From the NCBI GenBank assembly GCA_030522415.1, contig CM060131.1, positions 13,598,703 through 13,662,702 of the forward strand: a stretch of 64,000 bases of DNA. Direction: 5' to 3'. This stretch comes from Channallabes apus. Taxonomy: Eukaryota > Chordata > Actinopteri > Siluriformes > Clariidae. Shown here piece by piece: positions 1-10,774 of this stretch. Made by a program: the position numbers and the translations under genes. A model generated the notes under the pieces. That model was not told the origin of the DNA. It worked only from the letters and a program-made list of their open reading frames with translations, and did not search any database. The stretch's first letter is position 1. Every line of letters starts with the position of its first letter.

Positions 1-869
1 ATATAGTTAAGGAAGAATCTCGCAACATGCCCGAGGGATTGCAACACTTAGGTCTGTCATAAACACACCTTCAAGGCAAGATATTAAAAAAAATATATGT
101 AAAGCTGTAGCTGACTATGCAATCAACCTACAGTACGTTACCCCAAAGCTTACAAAGTTAAGCCATGTCTTCGTTTATTAGTCACATAGCGGATCATCAA
201 ATATAATTAGTTTAACAACAGAATAGAATCTACTGCAGGGCTTCGGGACATGTGCCAAATTCTTGAAGTCCTATTATATATTTAAAATTTTATATTCAAT
301 ATTTAATAATAAGAATGAATCCATTTCTATAAAAAATGCTTATGTCAGCTTTAGGTTTCCGCTGATTAGAACTGGTGCAACTCCCACAAGGCTGGAAGAC
401 CCATCTACATATATTTAGCCAGTGTTAGACAGTTGGATCCACCTTTTGTGTCAGGGCTTCACTGGGCTTTCCAGAAGATCGGTAAAGCAGACATATCTTC
501 AAGGCTAATCAGCCAGGGTGCTCCGTGGCGTTTGCGCTATATAAATATTGACTTCATAAATATTGATCTAAACCCTGAATGCTAATGTGAACTTTGAATC
601 CACACCGCATAGTTAGCATTACTGTAGTTTCAACTGGAGACCGGCACAAGCAATCCAAATAATGACAGTGATTGATTGTTATAAAAACAACACATAAATT
701 AATTAATGTCTGGATGGGACTTTTGGTTTTTTACATTATCCAGTAGCAAAAAGATATCAAAAATATATCAAATATCCCTTCGTATAATTTTGCATCCTTA
801 ATGTCTTGAGATGATATTGGCTCAGTTTGATGGCAATTGTATAAACTCAGAGGAGAAGTATATAAAATT
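1..869. other. No recognisable gene or repeat
   Basis: AT-rich sequence with no coding motif, tandem array or recognisable transposon end. By position it would be inside intron 1 of the shb-like gene. Confidence 0.5.
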
Positions 870-1500
870 CCATTGGGTGTGTTTTGCAAACAACCCAAAG
901 TAGAGCAGAGCCTTGGTGAGGGAGGTCACCAAGAACCCCATGTTCAGTTTGAAAGAAGTTCAGAGTTTCTCTGTGGACAGAGGAGAACCTTCCAGAAGAA
1001 CAACCATCTCTGCAGCACTCCACCAATCAGGCCTGTATGGTAGAGTGGCCAGACGAATACCACTCCTCGGTAAAAGGCACATGACGGGCACTTGGAGTTT
1101 GCCAAAAAGGCACCTGAAGCACTCTCAGACCATGAGAAACATTGATTTTGTTGAAGCCCCTTTGGCACCAATTACAGCCTCAAGTGTTTTTGAGTATAAC
1201 GCTACAAGATGGTTGCTCTTTTGTAAGGTTCTCCTTCCAGAAGACAATTTGTAAAGACAATTCCTTGGACTTCATGACTTGGTTTGTGCTCCGACATGAA
1301 CTGTTAACTGTGGGACGTTAATTAGACCGGCCCAATCAAGTGAATTTACCACAGGTGGACTCCAATCAAGTTGTAGAAACATCTCAAGGATGATCAGTGG
1401 AAACAGGATGCACCTGAGCTCAATTTTGAGTCATGGCAAAGGCATGTCTGGCTCATTTTTCAGGTCTTTTCAAGATTTTTCAGGTCCTTACTCCAACCAG
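870..1500. mobile_element. Rearranged Tc1-like transposon relic
   Basis: Positions 913-1143 read on the plus strand as part of a Tc1 transposase DNA-binding region (TTISAALHQSGLYGRVARR, then a K-R-H motif). At 1147-1180 the minus strand reads LEAVIGAKGAS, a Tc1 C-terminus. At about 1255-1280 the minus strand reads MKSK, the start of many fish Tc1 transposases, followed by a 5' leader to about 1500. The antisense part is therefore an internally deleted element, and the sense piece beside it is either a second copy or an inversion. No functional frame remains. Confidence 0.75.
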
Positions 1501-2002
1501 AGAGTTGTGACATTCTAGCAAAATGCGAGTAATAGCCAGAATGCTAACCAAAGATGTGCTAAAAAGTGGCTACAAACATTTAAAGCTATGATGTTGTTGA
1601 GACATCAAACTTTTCTAGAACTCACTTTTAAATACTATTAAATACCATTTAAAATCCTAATTTTATGTGTCAAGTTTTTGAGCTGTCAGTTTAAACTTAT
1701 TTAAATGTTTGGTTGGTCGTTAGCTTTAGCCAACATAGAGTTCCTGTAACATCATTCATTTTGGGCTTCTCAACATTTACAGTTGTGAAAACTTAAACTT
1801 ATTCCTCGAAATAAAAAGTATACAAACTAATGTTAGCCTGCATGATTACAGAGATTAATTATATCTGAATAATAAGAGCCTGAAACTTGGCATTGGTACA
1901 ACTGAACTGCCAAATGAGGTAAACACACAATCACACCTGGCAGACAAAAATGTAAACAACATAGTGTTCATGTGCAAGGTCAGGCGGTGTGTGAATATGT
2001 GC
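1501..2002. other. No recognisable gene or repeat
   Basis: AT-rich intronic-type sequence. No coding or transposon signature seen. Confidence 0.45.
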
Positions 2003-2157
2003 GTGTGTGTGTGTGTGTGTGTGTGTGCTTGTTTGCATTTGTGAAGTTTGTTTGCTCCCATTATCTGCTGTTTATGTTTGACTAATTCACTTTGAGAAGT
2101 CCTTGAGCACTTTGTGCTGAGAGTGAAGAAAGTAGTGTGAGTGTGTGTGTGTGTGTG
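2003..2157. repeat. Two (GT)n microsatellites
   Basis: Perfect GT tracts at 2003-2027 and 2141-2157, separated by about 110 bp of unique sequence. Confidence 0.9.
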
Positions 2158-2900
2158 CATGCACTGGGGGTGCGGTGGTGTTAATTAGCACTACAGCACG
2201 ATGCTAATTGATAATCTACTAAACTCAGTCAGTCAGGAAGGCCTGACTGTTATAAACCAAAACACATTAAGAGTAATAATGCCAAGAGCTAAGACCTAAA
2301 CCATGCTGAACTGTTAAGTCTGCGCGCCACGCCATGCATTACGAATGCTAATGCTGGCAATAACAATACTGCACCGCTTCATTTCCACCTCAAATCCTGC
2401 CATCGCATCCGACAAGCTTCCCGTTAGCCATCCGACCTTTTAAAAGCACTCGGAAAGAAATAAATGCAAGCTGTTGTTTTTAAGCTCACTGTTGTACGAA
2501 ATGGACAAAGCTATCGGCATGCTGAACATTAGGTAAACGGTTATATAATTAGCAACCACTAGTGAAGTACTTTAATTATCAATTGGCCCCTTTTGCAGTG
2601 TCCAAAGAATGAACGTCTTTGTCTCTCTTTGGAACACCAGCCAAATATGACTCATTATTTAGGTGTGCCATAACTTCCATTTCCTTGTTTATACTGGCTA
2701 ATGTAACAATGATTGGTTCTGACATTCCTAATATCCAAGAAAGCCGTAAAGATAAATTCACTGGTTTTGGTACTATTTGGCTAAAATTAGTGGCCGACTC
2801 CAACCCAGTGTCCCCTCACAGGCTGCCTACAGGGGGCATGACTGCAGAAGCATCCACTCACTGCTGGAAAAAATATAGAAATCTTGAATGTTTCTAACAA
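2158..2900. other. No recognisable gene or repeat
   Basis: Unique-looking, AT-rich sequence with only short spurious reading frames. Confidence 0.45.
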
Positions 2901-2904
2901 AAGT

Positions 2905-3042
2905 GGGTTGTAAATGAGTGTATAAATGAGTGTGTGAGTGTGGGTATGTGTTTGTGCCCTACGATGGATTGGCACACCATCCTCGTGCCCCAAGACTCCT
3001 GGAATAGTCCCCTGTGACCCTGAATACAGGATAAAGCGGTAT
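2905..3042 (+). mobile_element. DANA/Mermaid-like SINE, 3' half
   Basis: Carries the 3' part of the common SINE of this window: the 'gatggattggcac' block, the 'cctgaatacagg' block and 'ataaagcggtat'. The 5' tRNA-like head is missing. It directly abuts a second SINE of another family at 3046. Confidence 0.8.
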
Positions 3043-3045
3043 ATA

Positions 3046-3240
3046 TTTACATTTAGGCATTTGGCAGACGCTCTTATCCAGAGCGACTTACATTTTTATC
3101 TCATTATACATCTGAGCAATTGAGTGTTAAGGGCCTTGCTCAAGGGCCCAACAGTGGCAACTTGGTGGTTGTGGGGTTTGAACCTGGGATCTTCCGAACC
3201 GTAGTCCAGTGACTTAACCACTGAGCTACCCCTACCCCTA
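3046..3240 (-). mobile_element. HAmo/V-type tRNA-derived SINE
   Basis: On the minus strand it starts with a tRNA-like head (gtagctcagtggttaag, then a ggttcaaacccc B-box) and ends with the widespread fish 3' block containing 'agtcgctctggataagagcg' and 'tctgccaaatgcc'. About 195 bp and nearly full length. Confidence 0.85.
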
Positions 3241-5699
3241 TATATGATGAGTGAGTTTCTAATAAAATGAAGGTTAAGAATATTTCTAAAAAAAAATGCT
3301 GAAAATGAGAGCAATGTTATCAGCAAATGTGACATTTCCAAGCTTTACATTTATAAAAAAATGTAGATTTTTTTTATGCTTTATTGTCGTGCTGTGATGC
3401 ACTGGTGCCTTTATTTCTTGGCCACAGTTTACTGTGTCTATGATCTGTGCTGCATTGACCTGGCTTGGTACCGGACTGGACAGGCTGGTCTTTGGTCCCC
3501 ATGGGCATGGGTGAGCCTTGGGTGTCCATAGTTTGATGGTGTGAAGTTGGTGATCTGTATTGTTCAGTTCGCCAGTCAGTGATCATAATGTTATGGCTGA
3601 TTGGTGCTGTTTTTCTACTGCTATTATTATTAGTAGTATTACTGAATTACAGGAATTCCTTCCTACACAGTTTACAATCTTTTCACATGCATGCCCAACG
3701 TACACTACCATATAATTTACTGATCAGGGTAAACTGGCCTATCCGGTTCAACGTAAGCGTTAATAACAACGTTCACCAACAAACACAACATTCCCGGACT
3801 CGTTCCAGGGCTCAGGCATTGCTGGCATCCAAAAACAGCTGGATTCCACTTATCTAGAGACAAGATCCGGATATTAATTACACACACAGTCATTTCCTAA
3901 CGTTGGGTTGGAACGGTACACCAAATTTCTAAACTAAACTAACCAATATCACAGTGTTCAGACAGGACCAGGACTGGTACAGGCCAGAACATGGTGATAG
4001 GACACATGTGTGCTGCTTCGTGTTAGTCTCTTTGTCGAGTACGTTTCACCTTAAAAGCCCCACGGATATTAAACCTTTGATTGCTTTCTAAAGAGGTTAA
4101 TGAATATAATGCGCACATGAAAACCCACCATGAAAACCCACTCATGAAAACCCTGTACCTTCACCTATTACATGGAAGATATCAAGTCTCAAAATCAGAC
4201 ATTTCCTCCAATGGCTCAAATTGTGTCCAATATGTTCTTCCAACCAGCGTCAGAATTTGAAAAAATCCGCAGGTTTACTTCATTTTGGTTTTCTTTTGAA
4301 ATAAAAATCTGATTTCAATGGCTCCGACTAGATGTCCTGCACCAAAACCAGGGAAAGTCCTAAGTGTTTCAGAGACTCGGAGATAAACAAGACCTTGTGT
4401 CTCAGTCCAGAGCCTGTTAAAAAGAAAACGGGTCGAGTTTCACCCTTTCATCACAGGGCCTCTATGACCAAACAATATAACTAATTCAGATTTCCTTCCT
4501 GTGCGGAATCTTTACAACAGTATTACCGCCACACTTTATTATTCATAAACGCTATTCTAAAGGAAAGAAAATAATAAATCAGTGATATTGCATATAGTTC
4601 TGGAAAATGCTGATAGGGTATGATTAAAATCGTTCACGTCCGTCATCACACATAACGGCAGACTGCGTGCCTTAGGGAGTGGAAGACAAATGCTGCACGA
4701 TGGCCATGCGCTACAACACACTGGAGAGTTGCCGGGAATGTCATTTAATCACCTCCAACCTCAGCCATAACAAGGAGCGTTAGAGCTGCATGTGCAATCT
4801 GTTGCGCGGTAATTCCGTGTGTGAAATTAGAAGCTTCTACTGGGTTGCTAGCGAAAAATAAATTAGCTGGACTGTTATAATAAGGGCTAGGGGTGTTAAC
4901 TGGTAGGGGATGTTTATGGTATGAATGCCTAGGCTAGAAATATCAAGGCATGAATTGGCCATTTATAAAAACACACAAGCTGATGGTGAACATAAAAGAA
5001 AAAAAAATTTACAAATACACCATTATACAACACAATTAACCCTGAAATCGTAACACCCCTAGACAGTGGCTCAGTAGTGATAACCCCTTCAGGCATGGTG
5101 TCCACGATTAATTTAACTCCATTTTGGGTTATATTATTATGATAAAGTTCTCCAAACCCCTTGGGCTCAGTAGCAGTAGATCCACTGCGTTATTGTAACT
5201 GTTTTGTTTTTAATTCCAATAATTAGTCAACCATCAATCAAAGATGGTCAAACAAGGGTAGCCGGGGACAAAATACTTCGAGCCAGTATGTCCACACTTT
5301 TTATCTAAATCAGGTGAAAGCAAATACAGTGATGGACAGGAAACAGTGATGGACATTTCTTTGTTTTAAAATCCTCAATCAAAAGCAAGATCTAGTTTTT
5401 GTTCCTCAAAAAAAACCAACCGTTGATGTATGTTGCAGCCATGCAACCAGTGGAGTCAGGTTACATTCCCAGTCTTGATTGTGCTACCTGTCATTCGATC
5501 TATTGTTACGGTAAGGTTTTGAATTCCAACCACCACAATAAGCACATCTCTATCTTTCTTTACTAGTGTTTTAACAACCTCGTCCACTCCGTAAAACTGT
5601 TTAGCCAAATAAAATGTAACCTTTAATGTATATTAGAAATGGAGGGCGGTGAATTATTCAATGATGTATTGTGATTCTTTGGCTTCCTGATTCACGTTT
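3241..5699. other. Long stretch with no supported feature
   Basis: No coding signature, tandem array or clear transposon end. The segment around 3374-3600 contains 'gatcataatgttatggctga', a phrase I associate with fish repeats, but I cannot assign a family. Confidence 0.4.
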
Positions 5700-5924
5700 A
5701 AGGCGACATGATGGCTTAGTGCAGTGGTTCTCAAACTTTTTCTGTCATTCCCCACTTAAGGGGGTGAGCGAATTTTCAAGCCCCACTTGTCAACAAAATA
5801 ATAACAAAATCGGCCAAGTTTACTGTTTATTGAAATATCAATTCCTAAACCAATACGATCAAACACCACCAAGTTAAAAACATAAAATACACGTGCAATT
5901 GTTATACAAGGCTTACATTGTCAC

Positions 5925-6270
5925 TTATCTTTGCACAATTGACCCCATGTTTATTAGCTGCTCAGCAATCGTTTGTAGTTTTTTTTTGCACTGGCCAATT
6001 CTGTATGCAACTTTGAATGAAGCCATTTGTGCTTTGCTGTCCACTGATTCAGATGTTACCATGCGATTCTCCTGCTGTCTGTATTCTGCCAGCTTTCTTT
6101 CAAAGACGTCCAGTGGTTTATTAACGTGACTGGAGTGTGTTGTCTCTAAGTGTCTTCCTAATTTGTTGGGTCTCATGCGGTCTGCTGCCAGCAGTTTAAG
6201 ACACAAAACACACACGAGCCTCTCCTCTGCCCCCACCATCACCACCATGAACCCAAGCTGAAGATAGGCT
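5925..6270 (-). pseudogene. hAT transposase fragment with BED-type zinc finger
   Basis: The minus-strand frame reads EERLVCVLCLKLLAADRM, then RPNKLGRHLETTH. This gives a C-x2-C ... H-x4-H finger, followed by KPLDVFERKLAEY and KVAYRIGQCKKKLQTIAEQLI. The layout matches the N-terminal region of Charlie/ZBED5-type hAT transposases. The DDE catalytic core and dimerisation domain are absent, so it cannot act alone. The finger residues are still present, so it is either fairly young or was recently copied. Confidence 0.8.
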
Positions 6271-6278
6271 TCATTAGT

Positions 6279-6730
6279 GGTGGGTGATATAACCAAAATC
6301 CAAAATATCACGGTAGAAGCAATTTTCTAACTCAATATATATCACAATATAGCAATTTGTATCTGAAAATGCATAAATAAAAATTAAAACAAAGAAATTG
6401 TTTTACATAAGTTCATTTTTTTAATGTAATTTTATTTAAACTGTGAATTGCTGAGGTTTGCTGCATTCTTTTTACTTTGGCCATATTCGTTTGGATGTTT
6501 GGATTTCAGATGATAGAAAAGGTTTGACGTGTTTCCACCACTTGTTAAAACAGTGCACTTGCGTACCTTCCAAATCACGTTCATCTCATTCGTATCACTT
6601 TTCTTCTACCCAAACCAATTCCACACCACAGACGAGGCACCTTTTTTCTTTACAATCTCCTCATTCTTGGTTTTGTCACATGTAAGCAAACTCACCGCTG
6701 CTGCACCGTCTTCTTCCATTGTCGAAGTGT
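6279..6730 (-). pseudogene. Second, nested hAT (ZBED1-like) fragment
   Basis: The minus strand reads MEEDGAAAVS, KKKGASSVVWNWFG, a stop, then KKSDTNEMNVIWKVRKC, NLFYHLKSKHP and a short tail. This is the BED-finger exon layout of ZBED1-like hAT transposases, with the first cysteines degraded and an in-frame TAG after WFG. The left edge at 6279 ('ggtgggtgatata') resembles the end of another fish hAT family. Its right edge is unclear. Confidence 0.6.
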
Positions 6731-7320
6731 GTGTGAAGCCAAACACATCAAAAGTGGGACGAAACCGCGGCACCCGATTGAACCGAATATCTGCGCAAAT
6801 ACAGCGCAGCACGACTATCTGGATAGCGCAGTGATGATCTGGTTTATTTGCGCAGCCCGGTGGATCGCGCAGCGCCGCTCGAATCACAAACCTGCGCCAC
6901 TCATTGTGTTTTATTTAAAAACAATTTATTTAAAATGTCAGGACTGTTTAATATTGTTTCCGCCTTGCCATGCCTGGATTGTACGTGCGCATCCCAGCAG
7001 GGTAAAATGTATTTTGATGGTCGGCGCGGTTTATTTCTGTCAGAGTCGCGCAGCGCTGCCCAGTGGCTCGCGCAGGTTTGTGATTCGAGCAGCGCTGCTT
7101 AAGTTTGTCCGACGTTAAACCATTATTGTTGCACTATGGTTCCACTTTTTCTCCCGGCCCACAACTGATGTTATTTTAAATTTACTTGTATTAATTATCC
7201 ATTTATTTGTGTGTGATTGTTTAGTTTTGAGTGTACGATCTTCATTATCAATAAAGAAAAGCATGAATTAGAATAGGTACTTTCCTGTTATTTTCCACTA
7301 ATTTCCTCCCGTTCATTGCG
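6731..7320. other. Interior of the hAT element, GC-rich with recurring gcgcagc motifs
   Basis: Non-coding interior with 'gcgcagc' repeated several times at about 6790-7100, including 'gcgcagcgctgc'. It contrasts with the AT-rich flanks. Its origin is unknown. Confidence 0.5.
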
Positions 7321-7615
7321 CCCCACCTGTCATGTCTATATTCCCCACTAGTGGGGCGCGCCCCACACTTTGAGAACCACTGGCTTAGTGCTTAGCACTG
7401 TGGCCTCACACCTCCGGGGTCGAGGGTTCGATTCCCGCCTCGGGTCCGCGTGCATGGAGTTTGCATGTTCTCCGCCATGCTTGGTGGGTTTCACCAGGGT
7501 TTCCTCCCACAATCCAAAAACATGCAGATTAGGTTAACAAGGAGTGTGTGTTTGGTCCCTGCATTATGTTGCCACCTTGTCCACAGGTCAACCTTTTAAA
7601 ACATTTAAAAACAAT

Positions 7616-8432
7616 GATGAGACATGACATTCAGTAAACTAACAGAGGCTGACATGATAACCTGTTCGAACTTGCACCATCAGATGATGAAAAATATCTA
7701 AGAAACCGCTTCTAACCAGGCGTCAGCATCACAACATCCCTCCATGTATTAGAACACACACCTGCTTCGTGTTTGATTCCTCTTCTGTTTGCCAGTAGGA
7801 TAATTCCTTGATTGCTTGACAGTTGGACACTCAACAACTTCTCGTTGACCGCATTTAAATTAAGGCAAAAAATATATAATTAAAAAAAACGCAGCATGTT
7901 AAGGGAATCCGCAAAGTGCAAAGCTCTCCATCCTGAAGACAATCACATGATAAACTCGTTACTTTCAATGACTACAAAACGCTGACATTGGAGATCGGAG
8001 GGTCGGGGAACAAGCACTGCCCCTGTTGGGCCCATGGTCGCCCCGGTTAACCCTATGGCCCAAACAACATCACTGTGCCATTGCCGGCCCCAAAGCCCGG
8101 ATGAGAGAGGACGAGGGTTAGTGATTGTGCTTACATAAAATCCACCATCGCTATAGAAACGATGGAACCCGTAACCCAACCGCACAAAACGAATAAAAAA
8201 AAGTTTTTAAGAAAACGAAATCATTACTATAGAAATATTAAAGCTAGCATAATAATAAAGAGATCGACAGACTCTGACCAATCAAAATCGAGCGTTCGAC
8301 CGACAACGCTGCGCTACATCTAAAGTTAATATTTCTCTAAATTATAATAATGACTTTTGCTTTATACTTCATTCCTCCTGGTGTTCCTCTTGCCAGAGGA
8401 AAGTTGATTCATTTCTTTTGGGTGTGTTAGAG

Positions 8433-8435
<3 letters not shown>
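7616..8435. other. No recognisable gene or repeat
   Basis: Nothing coding or repeated was seen. A slightly more GC-rich piece at about 7975-8180 has no family resemblance. Confidence 0.4.
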
Positions 8436-8470
<35 letters not shown>

Positions 8471-8543
8471 CAAGTTACACGAGCATGTGTAGTAGACAAG
8501 CAGGATTGAGAAACACTGTACTCATTTCACCTCAGAGGCTTGC

Positions 8544-8582
<39 letters not shown>

Positions 8583-8740
8583 TTGTGTAAGCACCACACC
8601 TTGCAGAGAGGTGCGGCAGGTATGATTGAGAGGAAGTGGAAGTCTGGGATCAGTGACACAGTTTGCACAACTCAAACATTCCTGGCTGTTTTCCGAACGC
8701 AGTCGAACACCTACAACGTGACGTAACTGAATAAACGTAC

Positions 8741-8779
<39 letters not shown>
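8436..8779. repeat. Cluster of three CA/GT microsatellites
   Basis: (AC)n at 8436-8468, (GT)n at 8546-8580 and (GT)n at 8742-8779. The first is on the opposite strand sense to the other two, so they could pair as an inverted repeat. Confidence 0.9.
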
Positions 8780-8781
<2 letters not shown>

Positions 8782-9240
8782 GGATATGTTCCTCGTTCTG
8801 GTGTTGGATTAGTGGAATAACAAGTCTTAAGCAACTACAGAAGCGAGTCAAGGGCTGAGACATCAGAGCATTAGAACGAAAAATAATTGAAAAACAAAAA
8901 TTATTAGTTTAATATAGAATGTCTATTCAGTTTACACTCCGGTTTTGATTATGATTATGAATAAAGCCCATGCTGTCACATGTGGATGTCAAGCTATGAA
9001 GGATCGGCTAAAGCTTGACACTAACCCATGCTGAGAAGCGAGATAACGCAACTTGTTCTGCAGGTTTCGACAACGCATCCCACGTGCGGCACACACTCCG
9101 TCCTCTACTCCTTCAACCTAATGCACTTAATAACTTACGTTCTTAAGGGTTAATTAAGTTTCTTTCAGTTGATTATGTTTTAACAGATTGATGTGTGGAT
9201 GATTCAAATCTACAGTTTAAATCTTATTAACAGGAATTTC

Positions 9241-9244
<4 letters not shown>

Positions 9245-9274
<30 letters not shown>
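9245..9274. repeat. (GT)n microsatellite
   Basis: Fifteen GT units, followed by gcgcgc. Confidence 0.9.
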
Positions 9275-9279
<5 letters not shown>

Positions 9280-9324
9280 TTAATCAGACGTTGTTAAAAT
9301 TCGCATCAAAAATGAACAACTCCC

Positions 9325-9415
9325 CCAGCCAGGGTGCCTCGTGCCCCGAGTTCACCCCGTGACTCTATACCGGATAAGTAACATCACAAGTAATTGAATA
9401 AACGAATGAATGAAT
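9325..9415 (+). mobile_element. Degraded SINE 3' fragment
   Basis: Resembles the end of the DANA-like SINE: 'ccagggtgcctcgtgcccc', then a 'ctctataccggat' block and a 'gaatgaatgaat' tail. It is strongly diverged. Confidence 0.5.
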
Positions 9416-9474
9416 TTCAAACAGCATTTCCAGACCCAGGCTCTGTTTACAAGATTTGATGATGACGTCCGCTT

Positions 9475-9710
9475 TTATCACCAGTAATAAATAATCATCA
9501 TAAATAGATCATCTCACAGACATGTGATACAGTATACAGTACGACCTGCCCTGAGAACCACTGGCTTGTGGATGCCAGATACGTCAACTTTAAACCTGTG
9601 GTTCTAAAGGGAGAACCCTGAAACAGAGCCGCATAAGATGATCTGAGGTTTTTTTTTCCCTTTCTTTCATTTGTAGTTAGTTACAGTGATGGAAATCCTA
9701 AGCCAGAAGG
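9475..9710. repeat. Local direct duplication, copy A
   Basis: Aligns by eye with 10305-10505. Shared blocks are 'caccagta.taaataat', 'tatac', 'cctg..c.gag..ccact.gcttgtg', 'cgtcaactttaaacc.gtg', 'ttctaaag', 'cagagccgc' and 'gatggaaatcct'. Both copies lie in the presumed intron 1, close to exon 1. Confidence 0.75.
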
Positions 9711-9940
9711 GCTTATTAATATTGCATTCATTATTGAGTTGTTATTATATGTATTTACTTGCCCGACTTGTCCGTTGGATTGAAACCAATAAACAATTAA
9801 ATCAGAACAAGTAGTTGAATTACAGTACATATCATCTTCGTGGCTCTGATGTGTTTGTTTTGTAAATGTAATGTGGAGGAATAAAAAAAATTCAGAGAAT
9901 GTTTGGAATTTAAACCCAAGTTAAATTAGTGATTTATCAT
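9711..9940. other. No recognisable repeat
   Basis: AT-rich spacer between the duplication and a SINE fragment. Confidence 0.4.
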
Positions 9941-9941
9941 T

Positions 9942-10105
9942 CATCATGTCTATACTGCTTTATCCTGCGTACAGGGTGACGAGGGAGCGGCTGGACACTC
10001 TATGCCTAGGGGACTTGGGGCACGAGGATGAGTACACCCTGGACCGGGTCAAACCCGTCAGAGTGCACACACATAAATTGGGAACAGCAATTAACCTAAT
10101 CTGTA
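9942..10105 (-). mobile_element. DANA-like SINE fragment, reversed
   Basis: Reads on the minus strand as the SINE 3' part: 'tataccgctttatcctg'-like sequence, the 'tacaccctggaccgggt' block and 'gcaattaacctaatctg' in complement. It joins directly to a second SINE type at about 10106. Confidence 0.7.
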
Positions 10106-10109
10106 GGAG

Positions 10110-10288
10110 GCTGTAGTCTTTCGGCTGCACCTGTCGATGGGATCGAACACAACTCGGCACTGCTTTTACCCAACCCTCCCATTTTATCCGGGCTTGGGCC
10201 CGGTACTGCATCCAGTGGCTAGGTTTTGTTTGGGAATTGGGGTTCGGGAATCTAACCCGGGCCTTCCACATGGAAAGATGAGCAGGAG
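10110..10288 (-). mobile_element. tRNA-derived SINE of a second type
   Basis: Contains 'gtctttcggctgcacc', 'atttatccgggcttggg'-like and 'cccgggccttccacatgg' blocks, shared with the better copy at 51536-51765. On the minus strand the head would be a tRNA-like sequence ending at a B-box. Confidence 0.65.
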
Positions 10289-10304
10289 GAAACCATAGTA
10301 CATT

Positions 10305-10505
10305 AAGCACCAGTAGCAAATAATAATCATAAAATGTGTCATACGGTATACACTATAACCTGCTCCGAGAGCCACTCGCTTGTGTACGTCAACTTTAAAC
10401 CGGTGCTTCTAAAGTGGGAAGCAGAGCCGCGTAACCCACGACCTGGGTTTTTCTTTGTTTATTCCTTTCTGTTTAAGAGATGGAAATCCTGGTTCAGGTT
10501 GGAAG
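10305..10505. repeat. Local direct duplication, copy B
   Basis: Second copy of 9475-9710, same orientation, starting about 830 bp further along. The intervening DNA holds the SINE pair at 9942-10288. Confidence 0.75.
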
Positions 10506-10585
10506 AACATCTGCACACAGACTCAGGACTGGAATCGAACCCGTGATCCTGGAGGAGCGAGAACAACACTCCTAACCCCATGATT

Positions 10586-10586
10586 C

Positions 10587-10617
<31 letters not shown>

Positions 10618-10732
10618 TTATTATAGAACCCTGGTTCTGTTCTAACTTTTTTTTTTTTTTTACTTTTCCCTTCTGATTGTGATTTATGTCTCATTCCTGT
10701 TATATCTGATGATGATGATGATGATGATGATG
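10586..10732. repeat. Microsatellites beside the exon 1 donor: (TTA)n, poly-T, (GAT)n
   Basis: (TTA)n at 10586-10624, an imperfect poly-T run at about 10648-10661 and (GAT)n at 10708-10732. The GAT array lies about 40-64 bp inside intron 1. Confidence 0.88.
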
Positions 10733-10765
10733 AAGTCTACCTGTTGTGAACAGGTTATAAGCAGC

Positions 10766-10774
10766 CCTCACCTT
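10766..10774 (-). other. Splice donor of exon 1 (AAG|GTGAGG)
   Basis: On the minus strand the last codon AAG (10774-10772) is followed by GTGAGG, close to the vertebrate donor consensus. If the frame ran on, it would end in a histidine run made by the (GAT)n microsatellite at 10708-10732, which is not family sequence. This supports splicing here. No partner acceptor or second exon is recognisable between 1 and 10765. Confidence 0.85.

Larger units (their letters stand above)
5722..7382 (-). mobile_element. hAT (Charlie-like) DNA transposon relic with 8-bp target duplication
   Basis: The ends are inverted repeats: 'cagtggttctcaaac' at 5722 and its complement 'tttgagaaccactg' ending at 7382. 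Both sides carry a perfect 8-bp duplication, gcttagtg (5714-5721 and 7383-7390), which is diagnostic of hAT insertion. The element is about 1.66 kb, too short for a complete transposase, and holds the start of a zinc-finger transposase (see 5925-6270) plus what looks like a second inserted hAT fragment. Confidence 0.92.
5700..7615 (+). mobile_element. SINE (DANA/Mermaid-like) split by a hAT element
   Basis: The SINE head 'ggcgacatgatggcttagtg' at 5702-5721 continues at 7391 with 'cttagcactgtggcctcac', the B-box 'gggttcgattccc', the 'catggagtttgcatgttctc' core and a decayed 3' part ending near 7600. Removing 5722-7390 rejoins the SINE exactly. Confidence 0.85.

Noticed and set aside
10700..10771. 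Extension of the shb-like frame into a histidine run
   Set aside because: The histidines come from the (GAT)n microsatellite read in reverse. A good splice donor lies just before it and the family protein does not have this sequence.
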